The position numbers and the translations under genes are program-made. The notes below the pieces were generated by a model. The model saw only the letters and a program-made list of their open reading frames with translations. It was not told the origin of the DNA and searched no databases. 21,128 bases of DNA from Bacteroidales bacterium (lineage in GTDB: Bacteria > Bacteroidota > Bacteroidia > Bacteroidales > WCHB1-69): the NCBI GenBank assembly GCA_031257735.1, contig JAIROC010000583.1, positions 1-21,128 on the forward strand, written 5' to 3'. Shown here one piece after another: positions 12,922 to 20,264 of this stretch. Positions within the stretch are counted from its first letter, which is position 1; the number at the start of each line of letters is the position of its first letter.

Positions 12922-13131
12922 ATGAAGGTAAAAATAATAAGAGGGATGAACAAAGCATTATCACAAAAATTTGGATGTGGTATACAGACAGTTAGCCTTG
13001 CATTAGGCGGTAGATTAAATAGTAATTTGGCAAAAGAAATCAGATATGAAGCTGTACGGATGGGAGGTGATGCTATCTACGAAAAGATGGATAACAAAAG
13101 AGAAATAAAAAAAATAATAAAGAAGAAATAA
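12922..13131 (+). CDS. Cro-like small DNA-binding regulator
   Basis: 69 residues, basic. LSQKFGCGIQTVSLALGGR followed by SNLAKEIRYEAVRMGG reads as a helix-turn-helix: the pattern (L...FG...TVS.AL.G..NS.LAK.IR..A...GG) is one I know from small regulators next to phage repressors in Bacteroidota. It is the first gene of the rightward operon and is divergent from the repressor, the classical position of Cro. Competition with the repressor for the intergenic operators is inferred. Confidence 0.6.
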   Translation: MKVKIIRGMNKALSQKFGCGIQTVSLALGGRLNSNLAKEIRYEAVRMGGDAIYEKMDNKREIKKIIKKK

Positions 13132-13132
13132 A

Positions 13133-13432
13133 ATGAAGATAAAAGTGAAAGAAAGCAATGTAAAAAGTGTCAATAAATTCTCAGAAGAATTTGTTGAGAA
13201 AGCATGCAAAAATGCAATAGATATGTGCAAAGTAGCTAAAAAAGTGAAAGTTGGTAGCATATATTATGATGATGTAAATTTAGAAATCATAAAGGGGGAA
13301 AATAAGTACACAACAAGTATATTATTATTGAGCAAATATGATTTTGTTATTGCTCAAGGGATTATACTGAGTGATGGAAGCGTGTATTTTGTAGGTATGT
13401 GTTATTCAGAAGACGTTAAATTTATAAACTAA
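13133..13432 (+). CDS. Early-operon protein of unknown function (99 aa)
   Basis: 99 residues, unrecognised. The first 45 residues are Lys-rich helices; the remainder looks like a small beta sheet (VGSIYYDDVNLEIIKG, YTTSILLLSKYDFVIAQG, GSVYFVGMCY). There is no TM or signal peptide. It begins one base after the Cro-like stop, so it is co-expressed with the regulator. Confidence 0.45.
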   Translation: MKIKVKESNVKSVNKFSEEFVEKACKNAIDMCKVAKKVKVGSIYYDDVNLEIIKGENKYTTSILLLSKYDFVIAQGIILSDGSVYFVGMCYSEDVKFIN

Positions 13433-13444
13433 AAAAAAATAAAA

Positions 13445-13780
13445 ATGAAGATGCTAATAACAGAGGAAGAATTAATAAAATGCCTAAAGGATGTAGATAG
13501 AAAGCTCTACAGTATAAACCGAAATACCGATGTGTATGCGGCTATAGTATATGAGCTTGAAACACAATATAATTTTTTAGATTGTAAAGAACTTTTAGAA
13601 TATTATTTTGGTGATGTAGTATATGAACGTCCAGCAGTGAAATGTTTTGATTATTTGTTTGGTTTTGAGAGTGATAGAATATTAGAAGAGCGCAAAGAAC
13701 TTGTTGATTTTCTGATAAAAAGTTTGGAAAAAAGAATTGAAGAATGTGAAAGAGCATTAATAAAAAGGAGAAAAGTATGA
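13445..13780 (+). CDS. Early-operon protein of unknown function (111 aa)
   Basis: 111 residues, mainly helical and strongly charged; acidic and Tyr-rich in the middle (DCKELLEYYFGDVVYERP) with a basic end (EECERALIKRRKV). There is no known motif. Its stop overlaps the next start (ATGA at 13777-13780), and the end of the gene contains the Shine-Dalgarno sequence AAGGAG (13765-13770) for that next gene. Confidence 0.45.
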   Translation: MKMLITEEELIKCLKDVDRKLYSINRNTDVYAAIVYELETQYNFLDCKELLEYYFGDVVYERPAVKCFDYLFGFESDRILEERKELVDFLIKSLEKRIEECERALIKRRKV

Positions 13781-14079
13781 TAAGTGATGAAACGAAATTG
13801 AGAGTTCTAAATGATATGTTAGAACATTTACACGAAAATAAAGAAAAAGGAATTGAAATTACTTTATGTTGCCTGTTCGGAATACATTTTATAGAAAGTC
13901 CTTTGATACTGAATTTCAAAGACTTTACACGTAAAAACGTGATGAAAGTAACAGGAGTAGAGCCGGGACAATGGTATTGGTGGAAAATGCGTCCGTTCGA
14001 TTATGCAAACAGGATAAAATTTTTGGAATGGATGATAAAAAGAATACAAGAAGGAAAGGAGGGGAGTGATGATGAGTGA
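13777..14079 (+). CDS. Early-operon protein, tandem paralogue 1
   Basis: 100 residues. It is paralogous to the next gene: both have LNFKDF..., NV.KVTG..PG..YWW...PFDY.NRIKF..WMI.RI..GKEG in the same order. The YWW and PFDY blocks are the most conserved, but I know no family for them. A good Shine-Dalgarno (AAGGAG) lies six bases before the ATG, unlike most genes here. It overlaps its neighbours at both ends. Confidence 0.5.
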   Translation: MISDETKLRVLNDMLEHLHENKEKGIEITLCCLFGIHFIESPLILNFKDFTRKNVMKVTGVEPGQWYWWKMRPFDYANRIKFLEWMIKRIQEGKEGSDDE

Positions 14080-14368
14080 TAAAGAAAAAATTATTGTTCT
14101 CGAAAAGATATTAATGACTTTAAAGGAAAATAAAGAGTTGAATAAGGATTATTCATTGTGTTCTTTGTTCAATGAATATTCTGAAAAACTTAATATTAGA
14201 TTGAATTTCAAAGACTTTAAATGGGAAAACGTAAAAAAGGTAACGGGAGAACACCCGGGATTTGCTTATTGGTGGAGTGTGATACCATTTGATTATGATA
14301 ATCGAATAAAATTTATCTCATGGATGATAGAGAGAATAAAAACGGGGAAGGAGGGTATTGATGAATAA
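14072..14368 (+). CDS. Early-operon protein, tandem paralogue 2
   Basis: 98 residues from the ATG at 14072; ATG at 14069 is equally possible. AGGAGG at 14057-14062, encoded in the GKEG end of paralogue 1, gives a spacing of nine bases for the chosen start. Sequence landmarks match paralogue 1 (RLNFKDFKWENVKKVTG, YWWSVIPFDYDNRIKF). The two genes overlap by eight bases. The function is unknown; duplication within a compact operon suggests a heteromer or arms-race diversification. Confidence 0.5.
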   Translation: MSDKEKIIVLEKILMTLKENKELNKDYSLCSLFNEYSEKLNIRLNFKDFKWENVKKVTGEHPGFAYWWSVIPFDYDNRIKFISWMIERIKTGKEGIDE

Positions 14369-14621
14369 AAAAAGCGGATTGGAGAGATACCAAAAAAGGA
14401 GGAAAAAATATATCTCGAAAATGAAAAAGCAAATAGAAAAGGACTATATAAAGTTAGCAAAGAAACATTGTTCTAAGGGCTTTATAATCAGTTCATTGCA
14501 AATGAAATACAGGAATGGGAACGGATTACCGTACAGTAATGTAACAATATATAATTATTTGGATTTGAAAAGTATACGTAAAAAGTTAAGCGGCTCTGCT
14601 GGGGAGCAACCGTGGATGTGA
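14361..14621 (+). CDS. Small basic protein, possible DNA-binding
   Basis: 86 residues from the ATG at 14361, preceded at six bases by AAGGAGG (14348-14354). The first 45 residues are very basic (YQKRRKKYISKMKKQIEK), followed by KGFIISSLQMKYRNGNGLPYSNVTIYNYL, which has the feel of a winged or homeodomain-like helix pair, but no family is certain. The last ten codons run into a GC-rich structured segment that ends in a terminator. It overlaps the previous gene by eight bases. Confidence 0.5.
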   Translation: MNKKSGLERYQKRRKKYISKMKKQIEKDYIKLAKKHCSKGFIISSLQMKYRNGNGLPYSNVTIYNYLDLKSIRKKLSGSAGEQPWM

Positions 14622-14634
14622 TGCGAAAGCACGG

Positions 14635-14675
14635 CAGGGGCGGAAAATTATTTTCTTTCCCCCCTGTCTTTTTTT
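14635..14675 (+). terminator. Rho-independent terminator after the first early genes
   Basis: CAGGGG (14635-14640) pairs with CCCCTG (14661-14666), extended inward by GGAAA with TTTCC around an AT-rich loop, and is followed by TCTTTTTTT (14667-14675). It lies 14 bases after the stop at 14621. The region 14676-14751 holds no gene and no clear promoter; transcription of the genes beyond it needs read-through or an unseen promoter. Confidence 0.75.
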
Positions 14676-14751
14676 CAGAAGAGATGCGGAAAGAACTCCG
14701 ACCGTTTACGCTTCACAGAAAAAACCCATAAACAGGAACTAAAATTTAAAG

Positions 14752-15207
14752 ATGATGTTTAATATATTTTATAATGAAATGAACGGAGAAATTTCCGTTG
14801 AGTTTAGTAAGAAAGAGAAAAAAGTTTACAAGATTGGCGATGTAAACAGTGTAAATTTACAATGTAAACATGTCATAATGAATTATTTATCAACAACGAT
14901 AAAAAAGATGTGCGATGAACGTATGCGTGCATTGAGTTATGTTTACAATGTAGATGTTGAAGATTTACGATTTTTCGAGAGAGTGTTATCAGCAATAGAT
15001 ATGCAGTTAGAACAACCGACATTCAAGAGTTATCTTTTTAATGTGATAACAAAGATGTACGAACATGCACCATCGATGCGAAGTCGCTATCATGAGAATT
15101 ATATTTTTCGTATGAAGGAAATAGAGAGAGTATTTAATCAGTATGTAAAAACGGATAAGTATTATAGATTGCGGGATTGTGTTCAACTGAGATTTTCATT
15201 AATGTAG
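14752..15207 (+). CDS. Protein of unknown function upstream of rep (151 aa)
   Basis: 151 residues (an ATG one codon later is equally possible). An N-terminal beta-like part (MFNIFYNEMNGEISVEFSKK) is followed by helices with several Arg, Tyr and Met residues (MRALSYVYNVDVEDLRFFE, RSRYHENYIFRMKEIERVF). I recognise no family. The place between the terminator and the rep gene suggests a replication-linked role, such as copy control or an accessory factor, without direct evidence. Confidence 0.45.
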   Translation: MMFNIFYNEMNGEISVEFSKKEKKVYKIGDVNSVNLQCKHVIMNYLSTTIKKMCDERMRALSYVYNVDVEDLRFFERVLSAIDMQLEQPTFKSYLFNVITKMYEHAPSMRSRYHENYIFRMKEIERVFNQYVKTDKYYRLRDCVQLRFSLM

Positions 15208-15250
15208 AAGAAGGAATAAGTAAAAAATATATTAATAGTGGAGATTTTAA

Positions 15251-15267
15251 CGGAGTGTAATACTCCG
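15251..15267. other. Candidate double-strand origin hairpin before rep
   Basis: CGGAGT (15251-15256) and ACTCCG (15262-15267) form a six-pair stem with loop GTAAT, 75 bases before the rep start. Rolling-circle plasmids and phages usually place the Rep nick site in or next to such a hairpin near rep. Bases downstream (CCCTTCATCTATACGAC) could contain the nick, but no family consensus matches well enough to name it. The gap 15208-15341 holds no gene. Confidence 0.4.
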
Positions 15268-15341
15268 TAGCGAACCCTTCATCTATACGACGGGAGAAAA
15301 TGGAGTAAAGTAGAGTTAAATCATTAAAATACAAGATAGTT

Positions 15342-16637
15342 ATGGAAAGTGAAGATAATGTAAAATCGCATAATGGATTGAGATGTAAAAAGCTAATATT
15401 TTTGAAGAAAAAGAATGTGTTATTGAAAAGTAAGATAGCGAAGAAAATTAAGAAGATAGAACAGACTGAATTTGAGAGAGATGTGATGAAGTCGTATATA
15501 AAATGTTTGGGAAACTGTTCAAGTGTATCAATGTTTGGCGTCAGCAATGGGAATATAAGATTGATAACGCCTTTGACTTGCGACCACAAATTATGTCATA
15601 TATGTAATTGGGTACGACAGAAAAAAATCCGTCGAAAATACAACGTTTGGTTTGGTAGTAATAGAACGTTAAACAAAATAGAGAAAGACGGCAATGTAAA
15701 GCATGTAACGAATGCAAATATGTCGAAATACGCTGGGTGGGAGTTAGTTGATAATGCAGTAGAGTACGATTTGATGCACTTAACCTTGACAGTTCCACAC
15801 ACGGAGAACGGCTGGAGAGGTAAAAAGGTATATTTCAGTGAAATAATGTCAGCATATAACGTGATGAGAAAGTATGATGATTGGTTGAAGTTTGTGTATG
15901 GCGGAGAATTTGGCGTTGAAACGACGAAAAATAAAGCAGGATTTCATACACACATTCATTCGTTGCTTTTTGTTCGGAAAGGATTGCAGAACAGAAACAG
16001 GCTTCATTTAGAGATTTTGCGTATATGGAATCACTTAACGGTTGATGATAGTAGTCTCCGTACCTCCTTTGACGAAAACATGAAAAAAGCGATAAAAAGG
16101 GGGAATAAGCTAATAACCGATAACTATTTGAAAAAGCTAAATCCGAGAGGAGCAACAATGATTGGATTGGAGTGTATATATACGCTCGAAAACGGCATAA
16201 AAAGGCGTTCTGTAAATTGGAACGATGAGTCAATGTTAAAGGCAGTGATGGAAACAATATCTTATCATTTTGCACCAAAGCTGTTTGAAGATAAGGAGGG
16301 TAATTTTAATGTAAACAGAATAATAGAGATGTTGCCAGCAGTTTACAAGAAAAGTTTGTACCGTAAATTTGGTTGTTTACATGGAGAAAAATCGCTGAAT
16401 GTCAGAGATGATAGCCTATTGGAAGATTATATTGAAACATCAGAGGCTTTTGATGAAGAAACAGGCGAGGTATTTGAAACGGAATATTTTGCAACAAGTC
16501 CTTTAAATATGTATGTGAAAGGAAATGAAAATAAGATACATGTATATAAAAATTCCAATATACATTATATACGCGGAGTTAATGGACGAGAAGCCGTTAA
16601 TAATCTGATAAATATGAAGATAAATAATAAAATATAA
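15342..16637 (+). CDS. rep: Rolling-circle replication initiator (Rep_1/HUH endonuclease)
   Basis: 431 residues. Residues 80-88 carry C..HKLC..C, the Cys-rich block with CNW that opens Rep_1-type initiators (TCDHKLCHICNW). LMHLTLTVPH (about 144-153) corresponds to motif 1. FHTHIHSLLF (201-210) is the HUH metal-binding motif, with His at 202, 204 and 206. TISYHFAPK (about 306-313) supplies the likely nucleophile Tyr308 in the usual distal position. The protein should nick one strand at the origin, stay bound through the Tyr and drive rolling-circle replication. A basic N-terminal 50 residues precedes the core. Downstream is an SSB gene, which fits replication through single-stranded DNA. Confidence 0.85.
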   Translation: MESEDNVKSHNGLRCKKLIFLKKKNVLLKSKIAKKIKKIEQTEFERDVMKSYIKCLGNCSSVSMFGVSNGNIRLITPLTCDHKLCHICNWVRQKKIRRKYNVWFGSNRTLNKIEKDGNVKHVTNANMSKYAGWELVDNAVEYDLMHLTLTVPHTENGWRGKKVYFSEIMSAYNVMRKYDDWLKFVYGGEFGVETTKNKAGFHTHIHSLLFVRKGLQNRNRLHLEILRIWNHLTVDDSSLRTSFDENMKKAIKRGNKLITDNYLKKLNPRGATMIGLECIYTLENGIKRRSVNWNDESMLKAVMETISYHFAPKLFEDKEGNFNVNRIIEMLPAVYKKSLYRKFGCLHGEKSLNVRDDSLLEDYIETSEAFDEETGEVFETEYFATSPLNMYVKGNENKIHVYKNSNIHYIRGVNGREAVNNLINMKINNKI

Positions 16638-16670
16638 AATAATAAAATAATAAAATAATAAAATAATAAA
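16635..16670 (+). repeat. AAAATAAT tandem repeat between rep and ssb
   Basis: About four head-to-tail copies of the eight-base unit AAAATAAT span the end of rep and the spacer before ssb (ATG at 16674). Such A-rich sequence may serve as the translation-initiation region of ssb, as in other AT-rich Bacteroidota genes. Copy number could vary by slippage. Confidence 0.6.
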
Positions 16671-16673
16671 GCA

Positions 16674-17057
16674 ATGGCAAAAATAACAATGTTAGGCACT
16701 TTGGGTGCGGATGCAAAATTGAATCAGGTAAATCCTGATAGGAATGTAATTAATTTCTCAATATGTGAGAATGTAGCGTACAAAAAAGGGAATGAAATAA
16801 TTCGTATAGCGCAGTGGTTCAATGTATCGTATTTTTCAAACTCTGAAAAGTTAGTGAAGTACTTACTGAAAGGTAAAAAAGTGTTTGTTTCCGGAACGCT
16901 TAAGTTCAGTGAGTACAAAAATGAAGTGTCAGGGATTACAATAAAAACGAATGAAATAATCGCCGATACAGTCGAACCCGCTACATGGGAAACGGAAGAA
17001 AGTGTAAATGTTCAGGAAGTTCCTGAAAAAGAGAAAATTGATGATTTACCATTTTAA
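16674..17057 (+). CDS. ssb: Single-stranded DNA-binding protein
   Basis: 127 residues, typical of a short SSB. MAKITMLGTLGADAKLNQVN, VINFSICENVAYKKGNE, QWFNVSYF, LLKGKKVFVSGTLKF and ITIKTNEIIAD follow the strand order of the OB fold. A short acidic linker ends in KIDDLPF, the conserved C-terminal tip that recruits replication partners. It coats single-stranded DNA and is placed directly after rep, fitting rolling-circle replication. The presence of the tip suggests it contacts host replication proteins rather than acting only as a coat. Confidence 0.9.
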   Translation: MAKITMLGTLGADAKLNQVNPDRNVINFSICENVAYKKGNEIIRIAQWFNVSYFSNSEKLVKYLLKGKKVFVSGTLKFSEYKNEVSGITIKTNEIIADTVEPATWETEESVNVQEVPEKEKIDDLPF

Positions 17058-17077
17058 AATACTTAAACTATAGAAAA

Positions 17078-17563
17078 ATGGATAAGAAAGTAAGGGCAAA
17101 CATTCCGACAAAGGAGTTTATTGTTGTTTTTAATTATAAAAGCCGTATGGTATATATAGTAAATAGTACGAAAGACAAAAATTATATCATTGGGGATTGT
17201 TTGCCTGCTAACTTTCGAGAGACAGAAATATTTATAAAAAATTTCTACAAAAAAGGGATAAAAGAGTGTAGATTTCGAGAGTATATAGTACATGATAAAC
17301 TGTTTCACGGAACTGCAAAGTACAAGAAAACATACGAAACATTGGAATTGGATAAATATCAATATTATAAGTGTTTGGAAGTAATTAGAAGCGTGAACGG
17401 ATGCAATAGTATATCCGACGCATTCAACTACATTTGTGAACTTGCCTGTTTCGACGAAAAAGCACGTGATAAACAAATAACAAGTGAAATGAAAAAATAT
17501 ATCTCAAAAGCATTCAAAGAGTTTATAAAAGACCTCTCTAAAAAAATAGAAAAAGATGATTAA
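17078..17563 (+). CDS. Last early-operon gene, unknown function (161 aa)
   Basis: 161 residues, basic. The first half looks mixed alpha/beta (FIVVFNYKSRMVYIVNST), and the second half is helical with SDAFNYICELACFDEKARDKQ and a Lys/Asp-rich end. There is no TM, signal peptide or recognised motif. It begins 20 bases after the ssb stop and is the last gene before the dif-like site, so it probably belongs to the replication operon. Confidence 0.45.
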   Translation: MDKKVRANIPTKEFIVVFNYKSRMVYIVNSTKDKNYIIGDCLPANFRETEIFIKNFYKKGIKECRFREYIVHDKLFHGTAKYKKTYETLELDKYQYYKCLEVIRSVNGCNSISDAFNYICELACFDEKARDKQITSEMKKYISKAFKEFIKDLSKKIEKDD

Positions 17564-17731
17564 AAAAAATATTCAAATCGTTGAACAACACAATCTTTCA
17601 ATAATTACATTACATAACTGATACAAAACCAATATAATACATTGAATTTTGTTAAAATAATCAAGCACCCAAAAATGATTTTTAAATCTTTAGTAAAATA
17701 TAATCACTTGATATAAAATATTTTAAACGGT

Positions 17732-17759
17732 TTTTCCTATAATTTACGTTATGTTAAGT
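17732..17759 (+). other. dif-like XerC/XerD recombination site, probable attachment site
   Basis: Arms TTTTCCTATAA (17732-17742) and TTATGTTAAGT (17749-17759) flank the six-base centre TTTACG (17743-17748). The right arm differs from the E. coli XerD arm TTATGTTAAAT at one position; the left arm keeps the ATAA end and a few other matches. The 11-6-11 layout is that of dif. It falls between the last phage gene and the host aldolase gene, so it is a likely boundary of an element that uses host Xer enzymes. The rest of 17564-17814 is AT-rich and has no gene. Confidence 0.65.
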
Positions 17760-17814
17760 AGAGTATACAACAAACAACTTATTAGACATTTACAGAACTT
17801 CCATAAATTTATCT

Positions 17815-18786
17815 TTATATCTTCCCTGCGCTACCTAAAACATTAATGATTTTATGTTTGTACAATTCTTTTAATTTATCGCGTGCAGGTCCAAGATATT
17901 TACGAGGATCAAATTCTTCAGCTTGTTCATATAACACTTTACGAACTGCTGCTGTCATTGCTAATCTACCGTCTGAATCAATATTGATTTTACATACCGC
18001 TGATTCTGCCGCTTTACGAAGTTGATTTTCTGGTATTCCTGCTGCATTTTCTAATTTGCCACCGTATTTATTAATCTCTGATACAATATCCTGTGGTACA
18101 GATGAAGCGCCATGTAATACAATGGGAAATCCCGGAATACGTTTTTCTATTTCCTCCAAAATATCAAATCGCAATGGAGGAATTGCTTCTCCCTGTTTTA
18201 CTTTGAATTTGAATGCTCCATGTGAAGTTCCGATTGAGATTGCTAATGAATCTACACCCGTTCGCTCAACAAAATCTTCAACTTCTTCGGGTCTTGTATA
18301 AGTATGATGTTTTGCAGATACTTCATCTTCAATTCCTGCTAATACTCCCAATTCTCCTTCTACTGTAACATCATATTTATGAGCATATTCAACGACTTGA
18401 CGAGTTAATTTGATATTTTCCTCATACGAATGATGTGAACCATCAATCATAACAGATGAAAATCCTGTCTCAACACACGATTTACATAATTCAAACGTAT
18501 CTCCATGATCCAAATGTAATACAATCGGAATATCACACCCCAATTCGTGTGCATATTCTACAGTCCCCTTGGCTAAATTTTTTAGCAATGTTTGATTTGC
18601 ATATTTTCTTGCACCATTTGACACTTGTAATATAACAGGTGACTTTGTTTCTACAGACGCTATAATAATAGCCTGTAATTGTTCTAAGTTATTAAAATTA
18701 AACGCAGGAATTGCATATTTTCCTGACATTGCTTTTTTGAAAATCTCTCGTGAATTGACTAATCCTATTTTTTGATAATGTAACAT
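17815..18786 (-). CDS. fba: Class II fructose-bisphosphate aldolase
   Basis: 323 residues, a zinc-dependent TIM-barrel aldolase that interconverts fructose 1,6-bisphosphate with dihydroxyacetone phosphate and glyceraldehyde 3-phosphate. Visible family blocks are IPAFNFNN (26-33), LHLDHGD with catalytic Asp93 and zinc ligand His94, the VEGELG strand (142-147), GTSHG with His189, and LHGASS with His225. The short length fits subclass IIB. It could equally act on tagatose 1,6-bisphosphate, which cannot be told from sequence. It is the first host gene beyond the phage element, 55 bases from the dif-like site. It has its own -7 element upstream, so it need not be in the hydG operon. Confidence 0.92.
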   Translation of the reverse strand: MLHYQKIGLVNSREIFKKAMSGKYAIPAFNFNNLEQLQAIIIASVETKSPVILQVSNGARKYANQTLLKNLAKGTVEYAHELGCDIPIVLHLDHGDTFELCKSCVETGFSSVMIDGSHHSYEENIKLTRQVVEYAHKYDVTVEGELGVLAGIEDEVSAKHHTYTRPEEVEDFVERTGVDSLAISIGTSHGAFKFKVKQGEAIPPLRFDILEEIEKRIPGFPIVLHGASSVPQDIVSEINKYGGKLENAAGIPENQLRKAAESAVCKINIDSDGRLAMTAAVRKVLYEQAEEFDPRKYLGPARDKLKELYKHKIINVLGSAGKI

Positions 18787-18811
18787 AACTTTGTTATTAT
18801 TTTTTGTCGTA

Positions 18812-18819
18812 CAAAGGTA
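18812..18819 (-). promoter_or_regulatory. -7 element of the aldolase promoter
   Basis: Minus-strand TACCTTTG matches TAnnTTTG and lies 25 bases before the fba ATG at 18786, giving a short leader. No clear -33 TTTG is visible. It sits in the 72-base gap after hydG, so fba can be transcribed separately. Confidence 0.6.
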
Positions 18820-18858
18820 TAACTATTTTTTGAATGAAATCCTGTCTAATGAAAAAAA

Positions 18859-20253
18859 CTACAAATAAATATCCCGCTCTCCTAAATCAATCTTATCCAA
18901 ATTACTGATAATTGTTTCTTTCAATTGTTTTTTATTAACTTCTTCCAATAACTTCTTGATCAATCTAAATCCTTTTTCGCGAGTTTTTGGCAAAGCAAAA
19001 TCCAAAAGATATTCTCTAAAAGTAAATAAGGCATTTGGCATACAGTATTGTTTTATTAACCCGGGTTTTGCCAAATCCATAAAGTCATTCCCTACCCTAC
19101 CTTTACGATAACATCCTGTACAAAATGAAGGAATATAGCCACCATCAATCATATCAGAAATTACTTCATCCAATGAACGATGGTCTCCCAACGAAAATTG
19201 ACTTCCTGATGCTTCCGCTTCATTGTAAGCGCCCGGATTTGTCCGTGAACCTGCAGAAACTTGACTTACCCCATAATTAATCAATTCATTACGGATTAAA
19301 TCATTTTCACGAGTACTTAAAATAATACCTGTATAAGGCATCGCTATACGAATAATAGCAATTATTTTCTTAAAATCATCGTCCGAAACAGGATTGGGTA
19401 CATATTTACTCAAATCAGAACCTGCAGCAGGTTCAATACGTGGTACACTTACCGTATGTGGTCCGCATCCAAAAACAGTTTCCAAATGTCTTGCATGTTC
19501 CATCAAAGCAAGTACCTCAAACCTATAGTCAACCAACCCAAACAATACGCCTAATCCAACATCGTCAATGCCTGCTTCCATTGCTCTGTCCATGACCAAA
19601 AGACGGTTCTCATAATTCCCTTTTGGCGTATTACCCGGATGATATTCAGAATATGCCACAGGATCGTATGTCTCTTGAAAACATACATAAGTCCCGATTT
19701 TTTCTTCTTTTAACCTTCTAAAATCATCAATAGACATCGGCGCCAATTCCACATTGATACGACGAACATAATTTTTGTCTTCCTTTACGGAATAAGTTGT
19801 TTGTATTGCTTCACATATATAATTTATATCATTACGAGGCGTTTCTCCACATATCAATAATAAACGTTTGTGACCTTCTTTCAGTAAAATTCTTGTTTCC
19901 TGCGCTATTTCTTCCATAGTGAGAATTTTGCGTTTCAGTGTTTTATTAGCGCTACGGAAAGCACAATACAAACAGTTATTAACACACACATTCCCTGTGT
20001 AAACAGGTGCAAATAACACTAAACGTTTTCCGTATATTTCTTCTTTTACATATTTTGCCACCTCCATAATTTTATGGATATGTTCTACATCTTTCACACT
20101 TAAAAGATGTGCAACGTCTTTCAAAGAAAGACCTTTCAACTTACGTGCTTTATTCAATATTTTGTTTAATTCAGCATCCGTAATAACCGTATTTTCAATT
20201 AGATTGTATATTTTATTTCTATCAATAAAATTTGAGAATTTCTGTTGTAACAT
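18859..20253 (-). CDS. hydG: [FeFe]-hydrogenase H-cluster maturase HydG
   Basis: 464 residues from the ATG at 20253, chosen because GGGAGG (20261-20266, minus strand) gives seven bases of spacing; a GTG one codon earlier is possible. A radical SAM cluster motif C-X3-C-X2-C occurs in CVNNCLYC (Cys 90, 94, 97). A second motif, C-X2-C-X22-C (378, 381, 404: CTGC...QYC), is specific to HydG and separates it from the thiamine enzyme ThiH. HydG cleaves tyrosine to provide the CO and CN ligands of the hydrogenase active site. Directly upstream is a TM1266-type regulator linked to the same system. HydE, HydF and the hydrogenase are not in the window. Confidence 0.93.
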   Translation of the reverse strand: MLQQKFSNFIDRNKIYNLIENTVITDAELNKILNKARKLKGLSLKDVAHLLSVKDVEHIHKIMEVAKYVKEEIYGKRLVLFAPVYTGNVCVNNCLYCAFRSANKTLKRKILTMEEIAQETRILLKEGHKRLLLICGETPRNDINYICEAIQTTYSVKEDKNYVRRINVELAPMSIDDFRRLKEEKIGTYVCFQETYDPVAYSEYHPGNTPKGNYENRLLVMDRAMEAGIDDVGLGVLFGLVDYRFEVLALMEHARHLETVFGCGPHTVSVPRIEPAAGSDLSKYVPNPVSDDDFKKIIAIIRIAMPYTGIILSTRENDLIRNELINYGVSQVSAGSRTNPGAYNEAEASGSQFSLGDHRSLDEVISDMIDGGYIPSFCTGCYRKGRVGNDFMDLAKPGLIKQYCMPNALFTFREYLLDFALPKTREKGFRLIKKLLEEVNKKQLKETIISNLDKIDLGERDIYL

Positions 20254-20264
20254 CACATACCTCC

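Noticed and set aside
14358..14360. TTG at 14358 as start of the basic protein
   Set aside because: The ATG at 14361 has AAGGAGG at good spacing and is the stronger start.
15835..16278. Long minus-strand frame inside rep
   Set aside because: The plus-strand frame carries the HUH and Cys motifs; the opposite frame has no protein-like pattern.
17564..17731. AT-rich gap after the last phage gene as a possible small gene or RNA
   Set aside because: No open frame of useful length, promoter or stable stem was found by eye.
18859..20253. Possible thiamine enzyme ThiH
   Set aside because: The C-terminal C-X2-C-X22-C motif and the TM1266-type neighbour point to HydG.
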